Assembly (NCBI GenBank): GCA_965230765.1
Contig: CBDDLR010000002.1
Coordinates: 868,001 to 932,000 of the forward strand
From: Sunxiuqinia sp965230765
Lineage (GTDB): Bacteria > Bacteroidota > Bacteroidia > Bacteroidales > Prolixibacteraceae
Direction of reading: 5' to 3'
Length of the DNA: 64,000 bases
Part shown: positions 24,989 through 34,004 of the stretch, one piece after another
Position numbering within the stretch: the first letter of the stretch is position 1
Layout: each line of letters starts with the position of its first letter
Program-made: the position numbers and the translations under genes
The notes under the pieces: model-generated
The model's input: the letters and a program-made list of their open reading frames with translations, nothing else
What the model was told of the DNA's origin: nothing
The model's database searches: none

Positions 24989-26038
24989 ATGTCTAAACTG
25001 TACTTCTACTTATGTATATTGATCGTATCAGCATTGTTTTTCAATTCATGTTCAACATCTTACAGGCATGTCACCATTGAAACGGCAAAGCCCTCAGAGT
25101 TTTTACTGCCCAATGATATTGTTAGCCTAACTTTGATGAACCGCAGCATTAACGATGAATTTAAAAACTATCAAAGAGACAGCCTTCAACAATATTTTTA
25201 TAAAAAAGAATATAATCTCAGCACAATAATCCTGGACAGCTTAGCTGCCGACACCACCCTTAAGGTGCTAGGCGAGTTGCTATATGAATCAGGACGTTAT
25301 GACGTAGTGATCCCGCAAGAATACAACATTTACCGGGGACTGAAATTTTACAAAATGCCAAACAAGCTGGAGTGGAATTACGTGAAAAATATTTGTGAGT
25401 TGTATGATACCGATGCTTTATTGGTTATTGAAAGATACTTCAACAAAATATCTACATCCTACAAAGTAATGACCAATGGGTATATGTCTGAATTTTACCA
25501 TGAAGGATCAATTGACTCGAAATACGATGCCGTTGTTAAAATTTATGATCCGGGAAGGGAAAAAATAATCAGGCAAATGGTTGTTTCAGACACAATCTTC
25601 TGGTATCATGATGATATAAATCAAAAGAAGCTGTTTTCCCGACTTCCAAGAATAAAAAAGGTTTTGATACAAACGGCAATTCAAACTGCATTTGATATTG
25701 ATAAAAAATTATCTCCTTCGTGGCAAAGTGAAACAAGAGGCTACTTCATAATTGACACAAAAACCAACGACCAAGTTGATCAATTCATATTAAACGGTGA
25801 GTATGAACCTGCACAGCAATATTGGACTACTTATTTGAAAAGCAATAGTAGAAACATCAGGAGCAAAGCTGAATACAATATGGCATTGGTCAATGAGATG
25901 CAGGGAAAAATTGAAGAAGCCATTGAATGGGCCAATAAGTCTTTTAATTCCCAATATCGTGCCCAAACCGAAAACTACTTAAAACAGCTTGCTAAAAGAA
26001 GAGATACCTTGAAGAAATTTGAGCAGTTCAGAAACTGA
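24989..26038 (+). CDS. Lipoprotein with C-terminal TPR-like region (DUF6340-like)
   Basis: The 349-residue protein has a lipoprotein signal ending Phe-Asn-Ser-Cys (Cys21). The following region, with Pro-Asn-Asp-Ile-Val-Ser-Leu-Thr-Leu-Met-Asn-Arg-Ser near residue 42, resembles the DUF6340 family of Bacteroidota as I remember it. The last 80 residues (from about 265) look like a tetratricopeptide-type helical repeat: Gly-Glu-Tyr-Glu-Pro-Ala, then Ala-Glu-Tyr-Asn-Met-Ala-Leu-Val. It is 10 bases downstream of the VWA-like gene, so the two are probably one operon and the proteins may work at the same membrane site. No enzymatic motif is seen. Confidence 0.7.
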   Translation: MSKLYFYLCILIVSALFFNSCSTSYRHVTIETAKPSEFLLPNDIVSLTLMNRSINDEFKNYQRDSLQQYFYKKEYNLSTIILDSLAADTTLKVLGELLYESGRYDVVIPQEYNIYRGLKFYKMPNKLEWNYVKNICELYDTDALLVIERYFNKISTSYKVMTNGYMSEFYHEGSIDSKYDAVVKIYDPGREKIIRQMVVSDTIFWYHDDINQKKLFSRLPRIKKVLIQTAIQTAFDIDKKLSPSWQSETRGYFIIDTKTNDQVDQFILNGEYEPAQQYWTTYLKSNSRNIRSKAEYNMALVNEMQGKIEEAIEWANKSFNSQYRAQTENYLKQLAKRRDTLKKFEQFRN

Positions 26039-26054
26039 ATCATTCCAGGTAAGA

Positions 26055-28772
26055 CTAATTATCAAACCAACTACGGTTTTTGTCGATCTTTAAGTCTTTC
26101 AGCATAGCAGAAGAAGCATTAATGGTAAAACTGTAGCTTTTACGTTGCCCAAAAGGCACAAAGTTAAAAGCCATGTTCCAGCAGTGCAGTTTTCGGTTAA
26201 CATTAAAGGTAGTAAAAGAAAACTCACCGGCCTGCACATCAAAGTTTGTTGTAAGTCGCATGTTCCATTGATTGGTTAACTTCATGCTCCCACTGAAATT
26301 TAAACTCTGGTTTATAGTTGCTTTTTCAAAAGGATTTCGTTTGCTGTAGGAAAATGTATAGTCAAACCGAAAATCCCAGGGAATACTAAAATCGGCATAC
26401 TGAACACCGCCAAAAGGAACATCAGGAATAAGCTGTTCAGTGCCAGAAGGCCCCATTTCACCAGGGAAATCCCCCATGTTTTCATTTTCTTCACCAGGTC
26501 CCATTTGCTTGTCCCGGTCTTTTTGTTTTGATTTAAAAGACATTCCAAACGAAAGATTGGCATTGGTCAGTCGTCCAAGCTTTTTTAATCCGGATCGATT
26601 GCTCCACGCATATTGATTAATTGTTCGCGTTCCTGTTGAATCAGTCATGTATGGATTTATAGTTCCCCCAAAATTAATATTTACACTTCTCACGCTAGTT
26701 CGCCCACGGATATTGATAGGACTTAGTTTTAATGAATCCTTTATAAAATCATATGAGCTGTTAAAACTTAAATTGTCAAGTATTTTTATTTTTTCAAATT
26801 TTTCCTCGTTGCCTGTGGTATCATTCTTAGCAGCCATTTTCGCCTCAATATTATTGGCAAGAGAGAAAGACATAGAAGCACTTTCCCCTTCAGAAGCAGA
26901 CCCAAATATTGCACCAGCAAAACGGTTATATGAAATCTCTTCGCCATATTCATTGATATATCTTCCATAAAACCCATAACGAGGATCACCAAAGTCAGGG
27001 CGGTAGGCAAAACTGACCGAAGGGGTCATTTTGTGACGAATGGCTTTTAACCTTCCATTTTGGTTCTTCATTGTAAACATCCCATAAATATTGGTTGAAG
27101 AACTTACACTGAATGAATAATCGTAATTACGGAAGAATCCATACAGCGTATCTAATACAACATGTGGCTGATCAGATATATGGTCATATTCATTTTCGAG
27201 GTCAATCCTACGATCTAACTTATTGGTGTACCAACGCTCAGAGTAACTCACATTTGGTGTGATATTAATATAGTTTAACAGGCTGAAATTGGGCAATGAA
27301 ATAGGAATACTGTGTTTCCATCCATTCTTCCAATCCCTGATCAACGACTTGTTAAATAATTCATCTTCATGAGTATTAATCGAATTTTTGATATTACCCG
27401 TATAGGCAACACCAATTTTTTCATACCATTTCGGTTTCCCAATCCTCGATTTCTTTTTAAACGGATAAATCTTTGACATGGAGAACGTTATTTCAGGAAA
27501 GGACAAACTGATTGTTGTATCCCTGGAATTTTGGGAATGCCTGAAGTTTGCAGACATATTAAACGGTGTATTTTCCCACTTTTTTGAATATGAAATACTC
27601 GACGATTTTGTAGTAGCCAGATACCTCTGCATATTATATGAGTTTTCCCTATCAAAGCTACTGGTACTTAAATTCACACTGGCCGAAAACGTTTGAAAAG
27701 GGTTTGCTTTCGAATCCTGAGAATGTGACCATCTAAGACTAAATCCAGGGTTTCGCTGGTAATCGGGCAAGCCAGGGTCACTGATTTTATTAACATTGTA
27801 TTGAAAGCTTAAATTGCCATTAAACTTGTACCTTTTTTTATAGGTCGTTTCCACAGTGCTACCCCATGATCCCTTTGAATAGATATCCCCAAGTAGGGTT
27901 AAATCAAAATACTGGCTTGCTGCCCAGTAGTAACCACCTTGCCTTAAAAAGAACCCTCTGCGTTGTTCTTCCCCATAAGTTGGAATAATTATACCCGAAG
28001 AGTATGTAGGCGAATTTGGGAAAAAACCAAAAGGTAAAAATGGAAAATAGATTGGAAAATCTTCGATCACTATCCAAGCCGGGCCGGTAATAATTTTTTT
28101 ATTCGAAATTACTTTTGCCCTGGACATATGCAGGTAAAAATGTGGATGGTCGTGATCACAGGTAGTGTATTTCCCCTTTTTAAGGATAAAGGCATCAGTA
28201 TCAATCTTTTTGGTCCGCTCACTATGCACAAAACCTTCCCCCTGTTGGGTTTTTACATCCTCAATAATCCCTTTCTGAGACTCAAAACTGTAGCGCAGGG
28301 TCTTGCATTCAAATTCATCTTCCCCATCCCTGAAAATTGGCTCACCCTGCATAACCCCAGTTGTGTCAGGTACACCTTCAGCATAAACTTCATTGGTTTC
28401 CAAATTCAGTTCTATGTAATGCGCCTTTAGCTCAATGGTTTGGTAATTAACCACACCTTCATTATATAAATATACTTTTTGTCCATCCAGTGAAACTACA
28501 ATCGAATCTGAAGCATTGTAGGTAATGGGTGCCTCAAGTACGGTCGTTCGTGCTGTGTCCTGAACAACAATCGAATCATTTAAATTATCCTGACCAACAG
28601 AAAGAATACTGTCTGCAATAAAATCTTTACTAAAAGCTTCTTCTTCAATGAAAATACTATCATTGATCAAGTCTATTTCGGGTATTTCAACCTTGTCTTT
28701 TGAAGGAAGCTCCTGTGAAAAAACAGGTATGCAAAGAAGAGCAAAAATATATGTTGTAATTTGTCGGATCAA
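26055..28772 (-). CDS. lptD: LPS-assembly protein LptD
   Basis: The 905-residue outer-membrane protein inserts lipopolysaccharide into the outer leaflet. It has a signal peptide (1-19), an OstA/LptA-like beta-jellyroll (about 85-240) and a long C-terminal barrel. Strong family motifs include Pro-Ala-Trp-Ile-Val-Ile-Glu-Asp-Phe-Pro-Ile-Tyr-Phe-Pro-Phe (near 220-235). Start choice: an in-frame TAA lies a few codons upstream, no ATG is available, and the TTG at 28772 gives a good signal peptide. A -7-like element lies 37 bases upstream (28809-28816). The gene is divergent from an amidase-MCE pair, an order often seen in Bacteroidota. Confidence 0.9.
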   Translation of the reverse strand: MIRQITTYIFALLCIPVFSQELPSKDKVEIPEIDLINDSIFIEEEAFSKDFIADSILSVGQDNLNDSIVVQDTARTTVLEAPITYNASDSIVVSLDGQKVYLYNEGVVNYQTIELKAHYIELNLETNEVYAEGVPDTTGVMQGEPIFRDGEDEFECKTLRYSFESQKGIIEDVKTQQGEGFVHSERTKKIDTDAFILKKGKYTTCDHDHPHFYLHMSRAKVISNKKIITGPAWIVIEDFPIYFPFLPFGFFPNSPTYSSGIIIPTYGEEQRRGFFLRQGGYYWAASQYFDLTLLGDIYSKGSWGSTVETTYKKRYKFNGNLSFQYNVNKISDPGLPDYQRNPGFSLRWSHSQDSKANPFQTFSASVNLSTSSFDRENSYNMQRYLATTKSSSISYSKKWENTPFNMSANFRHSQNSRDTTISLSFPEITFSMSKIYPFKKKSRIGKPKWYEKIGVAYTGNIKNSINTHEDELFNKSLIRDWKNGWKHSIPISLPNFSLLNYINITPNVSYSERWYTNKLDRRIDLENEYDHISDQPHVVLDTLYGFFRNYDYSFSVSSSTNIYGMFTMKNQNGRLKAIRHKMTPSVSFAYRPDFGDPRYGFYGRYINEYGEEISYNRFAGAIFGSASEGESASMSFSLANNIEAKMAAKNDTTGNEEKFEKIKILDNLSFNSSYDFIKDSLKLSPINIRGRTSVRSVNINFGGTINPYMTDSTGTRTINQYAWSNRSGLKKLGRLTNANLSFGMSFKSKQKDRDKQMGPGEENENMGDFPGEMGPSGTEQLIPDVPFGGVQYADFSIPWDFRFDYTFSYSKRNPFEKATINQSLNFSGSMKLTNQWNMRLTTNFDVQAGEFSFTTFNVNRKLHCWNMAFNFVPFGQRKSYSFTINASSAMLKDLKIDKNRSWFDN

Positions 28773-28808
28773 ATCGTTGAATATTTACGATAAAATGTCT
28801 TTGGTCTG

Positions 28809-28816
28809 CAAAAATA
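28809..28816 (-). promoter_or_regulatory. Putative -7 element of lptD
   Basis: TATTTTTG on the minus strand matches TAnnTTTG, 37 bases upstream of the lptD TTG start. I could not find a matching -33 box at 19-21 bases. Confidence 0.35.
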
Positions 28817-28869
28817 AAAATTCAAGGCAGACATAAAGGTGAACAAGTGCAAAATAATCCTAATATTTC

Positions 28870-28877
28870 TATTTTTG
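28870..28877 (+). promoter_or_regulatory. Putative -7 element of the amidase gene
   Basis: TATTTTTG on the plus strand matches TAnnTTTG and lies 23 bases before the ATG at 28900. No clear -33 box is present at the usual distance. Confidence 0.35.
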
Positions 28878-28899
28878 TTTAGTAAATAGCTTATTTAAT

Positions 28900-30024
28900 A
28901 TGAATCTTAGTTGTCGGATACTTGCAGTTGTACTTATTTCCTTTTTTGTTGTTCCTAAAACATCTTTTGCAAAAGACGGGCCACAAAAACCATTTACGGT
29001 GGTTATTGACCCAGGGCATGGCGGAAAAGATCCAGGTGCAGTTTACAAACAATACAAAGAAAAGGATATTGTTTTGGATGTTGGGCTAAAACTAGGGAAC
29101 TACCTAAAGAAAAACCTATCTGGTGTGAATGTGATCTACACCCGATCGACTGATAAATTTATCCCATTATACCAACGGGCCAATATTGCCAACAAAAATG
29201 AAGCTGACTTATTTATTTCGCTTCATGCCAATTATTGTGGAACACCATCTGTTTATGGCACTGAAACATTTGTTTTAGGGCTTCATAAAAATGAAGCAAA
29301 TAGGGAGGTCGCAGCTAAGGAAAATGCTGCAATTTTATTTGAGGAAGATTATACGGCTCATTATGAAGGTTTTGACAATACCGCTGAATCTGAAATCATG
29401 TTTACCTACATGCAAGATGAATATCTTGAGCAAAGCATTGGGTTTGCCGATGATGTCCAGACTCAATTCCGAAGCCGTGCTGGAAGAAAAGACAGAAGTG
29501 TAAAACAAGCCGGATTTTTGGTTTTGTGGAGAACCAGCATGCCAAGTGTGCTGGTTGAAGTAGGCTTTTTAAGCAACCCTGCTGAAGCCCGTTATATGGC
29601 AAGTGAAAAAGGCCAAGCCATTTTGGCTTCTGCAATTTTCAGGGCAGTAAGGGAATACAAAAACAGAATTGAAGCTAAAAGCAATTATAAGATTGTTGTT
29701 AGTAATGATCCGGTCAACACAGAAAATATTGAAGTTGAAAAGCCGATCCAGACAAGAGATACCGGTATTTATTTTGGTGTTCAACTTGCCGTTTCTTCAA
29801 AAAAAATTGAAGCAACTTCAAAAAACTTTAATGGATTGGCCCCAATCTCTCGAATTAAAGCAGGAAATGCCTACAAATATGTTTTAGGGAAAGAGTATTC
29901 GTTTGAAGCCATACAACAAGTTAAAAATAAAGCCAAAGCGAAATACCCTGATGCATTTATCATCGCTTTTGACAAAGGCAAACAAATTCCGGTTAAAAAA
30001 GCATTGAAGAAAATCAAGCGCTAA
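28900..30024 (+). CDS. N-acetylmuramoyl-L-alanine amidase (Amidase_3) with C-terminal SPOR-like domain
   Basis: The 374-residue periplasmic enzyme cleaves the bond between MurNAc and L-Ala in peptidoglycan. It has a signal peptide (1-24) and an Amidase_3 domain with zinc ligands His40 (Asp-Pro-Gly-His-Gly-Gly), Glu54 and His109 (Ser-Leu-His-Ala-Asn), and catalytic Glu220 (Val-Glu-Val-Gly-Phe-Leu-Ser-Asn). The last 84 residues (291-374) resemble a SPOR peptidoglycan-binding domain. They align without gaps to the end of the next protein, an MCE protein. The ATG at 28900 fits the signal peptide. Such amidases split septal peptidoglycan during cell division. Confidence 0.93.
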   Translation: MNLSCRILAVVLISFFVVPKTSFAKDGPQKPFTVVIDPGHGGKDPGAVYKQYKEKDIVLDVGLKLGNYLKKNLSGVNVIYTRSTDKFIPLYQRANIANKNEADLFISLHANYCGTPSVYGTETFVLGLHKNEANREVAAKENAAILFEEDYTAHYEGFDNTAESEIMFTYMQDEYLEQSIGFADDVQTQFRSRAGRKDRSVKQAGFLVLWRTSMPSVLVEVGFLSNPAEARYMASEKGQAILASAIFRAVREYKNRIEAKSNYKIVVSNDPVNTENIEVEKPIQTRDTGIYFGVQLAVSSKKIEATSKNFNGLAPISRIKAGNAYKYVLGKEYSFEAIQQVKNKAKAKYPDAFIIAFDKGKQIPVKKALKKIKR

Positions 30025-30096
30025 AATACCATTCCCGGCTTGCATTCTAAGCGAATGCTTTATAATATTGTATCACGAAGCACAAATACAAGTGTC

Positions 30097-31362
30097 ATGA
30101 AGCTTTTAAACCGATACACCAAACTAGGTATTTTAATCATTTTTAGTTTTGCCATTCTTATTTGGGGGATCAATTATCTTAAAGGAATTGATTTCTTTAA
30201 TAAGAATACCAGCTATGTAGTTATTTACGATCGTATTGATGGACTGCTGGAGTCAAGTGCGGTTACCATGAATGGTTACCAGGTTGGTCAGGTTAAAGAT
30301 ATCAACTTCACAAAAGAAAATGATGGGCGGTTGGTTGTAATATTTTCGCTGGAAGGTGAATTTAGAATACCCAAAGGAACTTCAGCCCGAATAGTTTCAA
30401 ACGACTTAATGGGTACAAAATCGATCAAACTTCTTGTTGGGCAATCCGAAGAGTTTTACACAGCACTGGACACCATTCCTGGCAGTATTGAGAGTGACCT
30501 TCGGGAACAGGTAAGCATGCAGGTGCTACCGATTAAAAACAAAGCTGAGCAGCTTCTTGGGTCACTCGACTCGGCCATCACAGTTGTGACCTATGTTTTT
30601 AACGAGGAAGCCAGAAAAAACCTCACAGAGAGTTTTCAGCGGATTAACAACACCATCCTTAACCTTGAGCAGACATCAAATGATCTAAAAAATCTATTGG
30701 CTTCAGAAAAAGGTAATGTGAGTGGTATTTTAAGTAACCTAAATGATGTGAGTAGCAATTTAAATGAAAACTCGGATGAAATTTCCACCATTTTAGGGAA
30801 TTTTGCATCAATTAGCGATAGCATTGCATCAATTGAATTGAACACCATGCTGAACCACCTGGCCTACTCTGCTGAAGGATTAAAAAACATTGTTGATAAA
30901 TTAACAAATGGAGAAGGATCAGCCGGGCTTCTTATAAATGACGAACAACTCTACAAGAACCTAAATAGCCTAAGTGCTAATTTGGATTTATTAATGTTGG
31001 ACATTCGGCAAAATCCGAAAAGATATGTTCAATTTTCTGCTTTTGATTTGGGTAAAGATGTATACATTACTCCAAGGACAGCTCAAACAAAGATTAACGA
31101 CAGATACTATTTTAAAGTGCACCTTATATCCAGCCCCACTAAACTAGATACCACAAACGTTATTTTTGAAAGCTTTGACGAAGTAGAAGAAGTTAACGTG
31201 GGTGGGCTTTATAATTATATGACTGGTAATTCAACTGATTTTGCAAAAATCAGCGAGATACATTCGAAAGCAAAGCTAGTTTTTCCTGAAGCAAGTATCG
31301 TTTCGTTTAAAAATAACCGTAAAGTCAGGCTTGAAAAGGCTTTAAGAAAAATATCAAATTGA
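30097..31362 (+). CDS. MCE/MlaD-family lipid-transport protein with C-terminal SPOR-like domain
   Basis: The 421-residue protein is anchored by one N-terminal transmembrane segment (about 8-27). An MCE domain follows (about 39-120) with Leu-Leu-Glu-Ser-Ser-Ala-Val-Thr-Met-Asn-Gly-Tyr-Gln-Val-Gly-Gln-Val, the family core. A long helical coiled-coil-like stretch (about 150-305) contains repeated Asn-Leu-Asn motifs. The C-terminal 84 residues (338-421) resemble those of the amidase next door. MCE proteins carry phospholipids between membranes. The longest frame starts at a TTG at 30040, but the ATG at 30097 gives the standard short cytoplasmic N-terminus. It lies 72 bases after the amidase gene. 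Confidence 0.88.
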   Translation: MKLLNRYTKLGILIIFSFAILIWGINYLKGIDFFNKNTSYVVIYDRIDGLLESSAVTMNGYQVGQVKDINFTKENDGRLVVIFSLEGEFRIPKGTSARIVSNDLMGTKSIKLLVGQSEEFYTALDTIPGSIESDLREQVSMQVLPIKNKAEQLLGSLDSAITVVTYVFNEEARKNLTESFQRINNTILNLEQTSNDLKNLLASEKGNVSGILSNLNDVSSNLNENSDEISTILGNFASISDSIASIELNTMLNHLAYSAEGLKNIVDKLTNGEGSAGLLINDEQLYKNLNSLSANLDLLMLDIRQNPKRYVQFSAFDLGKDVYITPRTAQTKINDRYYFKVHLISSPTKLDTTNVIFESFDEVEEVNVGGLYNYMTGNSTDFAKISEIHSKAKLVFPEASIVSFKNNRKVRLEKALRKISN

Positions 31363-31623
31363 CACATTTCATAATGTTATTATTGGTCATTATCCTGTAG
31401 CCCTTTGTTTTCAGGGGGTTTCAAACACAATCATCATAAGTGCCTGTTTTTCTGAAAGTTATAAAACATGATTTTTTTTTATTTTTTAAATGCCTGAGTT
31501 TGAACAAGGTTAGGATTATTTTTAAAAAGTCAAGGGCAAAACAATTTTTTTCTTCGCTTTTTTTTCACAATTTTTGTTTTCGGGAAAAAAATAGGGAAAA
31601 TTTTTGTCAAATATCTAATCCTG

Positions 31624-33066
31624 ATGTTCAATATGAATAACAGTCATTTTGATGTATGGAACCGCTGTCTCTATGTCATAAAAGATAATGTTCCAACTAT
31701 AAGCTATAAAACGTGGTTTGAGCCAATCGTTCCGGTAAAAATAGATGAGCAGGTACTCACCATTCAGGTACCAAGTCCTTTTTTCTATGAATACTTAGAA
31801 GAACAATATATTGATTTGCTTAGAAAAACACTTCGCAAGGAGGTTGGCGATGATGCTAAACTAGAGTATGTAGTGGTAATGGGAAATAATAACCATAACA
31901 ACTCACAGCCATATACTGTAAAATACCCAACAACGAACAATAATAAACTTCAAAATAAGCCATTGAACGTTCCTCTGAAAACAGAAGGAAAAGCTTCGAT
32001 TAAAAATCCGTTTATAATACCGGGGATCCAAAAACTTCAGGTTGACCCACAACTAAAATCAGATAATACATTTGAGAATTTTGTAGAGGGCGAATGCAAC
32101 CGACTGGCCAGAAGTGCTGGGTATGCGGTTTCACAAAACCCTGGGGGAACGGCATTTAATCCGTTAATGATTTACGGTAATTCAGGATTAGGTAAAACCC
32201 ATCTTGCACATGCGATTGGTATTGAGGTAAAAGAAAAATACCCTGACAAAATTGTTCTTTATGTAAACGCCAATAAGTTTCAAACACAATTTACTGAGGC
32301 AATCAGGAACAATAACCGGAACGATTTTCTTCATTTTTACCAAATGATTGACGTATTGATACTTGATGACGTTCATGAATTTGCAGGGAAAGAAAAAACG
32401 CAGGAAACCTTTTTCCATATATTCAACCACTTGCATCAAAGTGGCAAACAATTGATTTTAACTTCTGACAAGCCCCCTATTGAATTAAAAGGCATGGAAC
32501 AACGATTGCTTTCAAGGTTTAAATGGGGATTAACTGCCGATCTTCAAGTGCCCGATTTTGAAACACGGATGGAAATATTAAAACGCAAGGTATACAAAGA
32601 TGGCATTGAAATCAGCAATGAAGTATTGGAATATATTGCATCGCATATTGGGAATAACGTTCGTGAGCTGGAAGGCGCCCTGGTATCGCTGCTTGCTCAG
32701 TCAACCTTAAATAAAAAGGAAATGACCATTGAACTGGCCAGCGATATGGTGAACAAGCTGGTTAAAAGTGCACGCCGTGAGCTTTCCATCGATTATATTT
32801 CAAAAGTTGTATGCGACTATTTTAATATGCCCGTTGATTCATTGCAGGCAAAAACCAGAAAAAGGGAAATTGTCCAGGCACGTCAATTGGCCATGTATTT
32901 CTCCAAAAGCCTTACAAAATCTTCGCTGGCATCCATTGGGTCACAAATTGGGAATAAAGACCATGCCACGGTACTGCATGCTTGCAAAACCGTCAATAAC
33001 TTAAAAGAAACGGACAAAAATTTCCGCCATTTTGTTGATGAAATTGAGAAGAAATTGAAAATGTAA
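31624..33066 (+). CDS. dnaA: Chromosomal replication initiator protein DnaA
   Basis: The 480-residue AAA+ protein melts the replication origin. Domain I is at about 5-75 (Val-Trp-Asn-Arg-Cys, Ile-Ser-Tyr-Lys-Thr-Trp-Phe-Glu-Pro). A variable Asn-rich linker follows (about 85-125). The ATPase has Walker A Gly-Asn-Ser-Gly-Leu-Gly-Lys-Thr at 185-192 and Walker B Leu-Ile-Leu-Asp-Asp-Val-His near 245-251. The DNA-binding helix-turn-helix is at the C-terminus with Asn-Lys-Asp-His-Ala-Thr-Val-Leu-His-Ala-Cys-Lys. ATG codons at 31624 and 31633 are both possible starts. No cluster of DnaA boxes lies upstream, so oriC is not evident here. dnaN is absent and recF is elsewhere. Confidence 0.97.
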   Translation: MFNMNNSHFDVWNRCLYVIKDNVPTISYKTWFEPIVPVKIDEQVLTIQVPSPFFYEYLEEQYIDLLRKTLRKEVGDDAKLEYVVVMGNNNHNNSQPYTVKYPTTNNNKLQNKPLNVPLKTEGKASIKNPFIIPGIQKLQVDPQLKSDNTFENFVEGECNRLARSAGYAVSQNPGGTAFNPLMIYGNSGLGKTHLAHAIGIEVKEKYPDKIVLYVNANKFQTQFTEAIRNNNRNDFLHFYQMIDVLILDDVHEFAGKEKTQETFFHIFNHLHQSGKQLILTSDKPPIELKGMEQRLLSRFKWGLTADLQVPDFETRMEILKRKVYKDGIEISNEVLEYIASHIGNNVRELEGALVSLLAQSTLNKKEMTIELASDMVNKLVKSARRELSIDYISKVVCDYFNMPVDSLQAKTRKREIVQARQLAMYFSKSLTKSSLASIGSQIGNKDHATVLHACKTVNNLKETDKNFRHFVDEIEKKLKM

Positions 33067-33074
33067 AAATATTT

Positions 33075-33102
33075 AAAGCAGGTTGTTAAGCCTGCTTTTT
33101 TC
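33075..33102 (+). terminator. Intrinsic terminator after dnaA
   Basis: An 8-base-pair perfect stem (33075-33082 with 33091-33098) with an 8-base loop is followed by a run of T, nine bases past the dnaA stop codon. It separates dnaA from the YigZ-family gene. Confidence 0.85.
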
Positions 33103-33112
33103 TTATCCATAA

Positions 33113-33715
33113 ATGAACGACTCATTCCTTACCATAAATAAACCATGTGAAGGGATTTTCAAAGATAAAGGCAGTAAGTTTTTTGCTTATGCCTTCCCTG
33201 TTACCAATGAAGATGAGATTAAAGCTCACCTGCAGGTTTTGAAGAAGGAACATTATTCTGCCCGACACCATTGTTATGCATGGCGTTTAGGTGCAGACAA
33301 AAAGCGATTTCGTGCCAATGACGATGGAGAACCCTCCTCTACTGCCGGGAAACCAATTCTTGGCCAAATACAGAAGCTTGACCTGACTAATATTTTGATT
33401 GTAGTTGTTAGGTATTTTGGAGGAACGCTCCTTGGAGTAAGCGGACTTATTAATGCTTACCGAGAAGCAGCCGTTGATGCATTGAATAATGCTGAAATAA
33501 TTGAAAAATTGGTAGAGCAGTCGTTTTGGGTCGAATTTGAATATCCGCTGATGAACGAAGTAATGAAAGTATTTAAAGACAATAACCTTCCGCAGCTTAA
33601 AAATGAATATGAAATGAATTGCCGCATATTAAGTTCTATCCGTCTCAACGAAAGTGAACGGATCATCAATGCACTTCGAAAAATACATGGTGTTCATGTG
33701 AAACATGTTGATTAG
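33113..33715 (+). CDS. YigZ/IMPACT-family protein
   Basis: The 200-residue protein has an N-terminal UPF0029/IMPACT domain (about 10-120), with the motifs His-Cys-Tyr-Ala-Trp-Arg, Asn-Asp-Asp-Gly-Glu-Pro-Ser-Ser-Thr-Ala-Gly-Lys-Pro and Val-Val-Arg-Tyr-Phe-Gly-Gly-Thr. A C-terminal DUF1949-type ferredoxin-like domain follows. Members of this family are thought to bind translation factors or nucleic acid, and the precise role is unknown. The ATG at 33113 sits right behind the dnaA terminator, so it has its own promoter or relies on read-through. It precedes the pyrBI leader region. Confidence 0.92.
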   Translation: MNDSFLTINKPCEGIFKDKGSKFFAYAFPVTNEDEIKAHLQVLKKEHYSARHHCYAWRLGADKKRFRANDDGEPSSTAGKPILGQIQKLDLTNILIVVVRYFGGTLLGVSGLINAYREAAVDALNNAEIIEKLVEQSFWVEFEYPLMNEVMKVFKDNNLPQLKNEYEMNCRILSSIRLNESERIINALRKIHGVHVKHVD

Positions 33716-33800
33716 TAGCCACTGTTGTTGATAAGTAGCTAATAAAACATGCGGTATGTCATATATATAAGAATGACCGATCTATTAAATTTGTATTTTG

Positions 33801-34004
33801 ATGAGACGATTTAACGTTCTATATAAAATTTCCCACGGTGATCAGGATCACCAGACAAATTATTTTCCTTTTATTAATAAACGTAACATCAAAAACCACA
33901 AATATTGGTTCGTGAATTTATTAACCCGGCTCTTTAGCTGGATTGAAAAGCCAACAGTGAATTTTATTCCTGTTGGCTTTTTTTTGATATTAATTGTACC
34001 ATAA
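33801..34004 (+). CDS. Candidate 67-codon leader peptide of pyrBI
   Basis: The frame starts at an ATG at 33801 and ends at TAA 34002-34004, 11 bases before pyrB. It is translated straight through the terminator stem and its U-run, where it encodes Phe-Phe-Leu-Ile-Leu-Ile-Val-Pro. The N-terminal part is basic and aromatic (Met-Arg-Arg-Phe-Asn-Val-Leu-Tyr-Lys), and Asn-Tyr-Phe-Pro-Phe-Ile lies over the U-rich tract. It has no recognisable domain. Escherichia coli pyrL is a 44-codon frame with the same relation to its attenuator and pyrB. The start would lie almost at the predicted transcript start, which is a weak point. It could also be a chance frame. Confidence 0.45.
   Translation: MRRFNVLYKISHGDQDHQTNYFPFINKRNIKNHKYWFVNLLTRLFSWIEKPTVNFIPVGFFLILIVP
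33947..33985 (+). terminator. Strong intrinsic terminator (candidate attenuator) upstream of pyrB
   Basis: An 11-base-pair perfect stem (33947-33957 with 33970-33980), a 12-base loop and a run of eight T (33978-33985). It lies 31 bases before the pyrB ATG. It could serve as the terminator of the preceding gene, but that gene ended 230 bases earlier. Confidence 0.9.

Noticed and set aside
26038..26055. A terminator between the convergent lipoprotein gene and lptD
   Set aside because: The gap is only 16 bases and no hairpin with a T-run is present.
31363..31640. A 66-codon frame upstream of dnaA, and a possible oriC in the same stretch
   Set aside because: The frame overlaps the dnaA start and has poly-T derived Phe runs. 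No cluster of TTATCCACA-type boxes is present; only one partial TTATCC match was seen.
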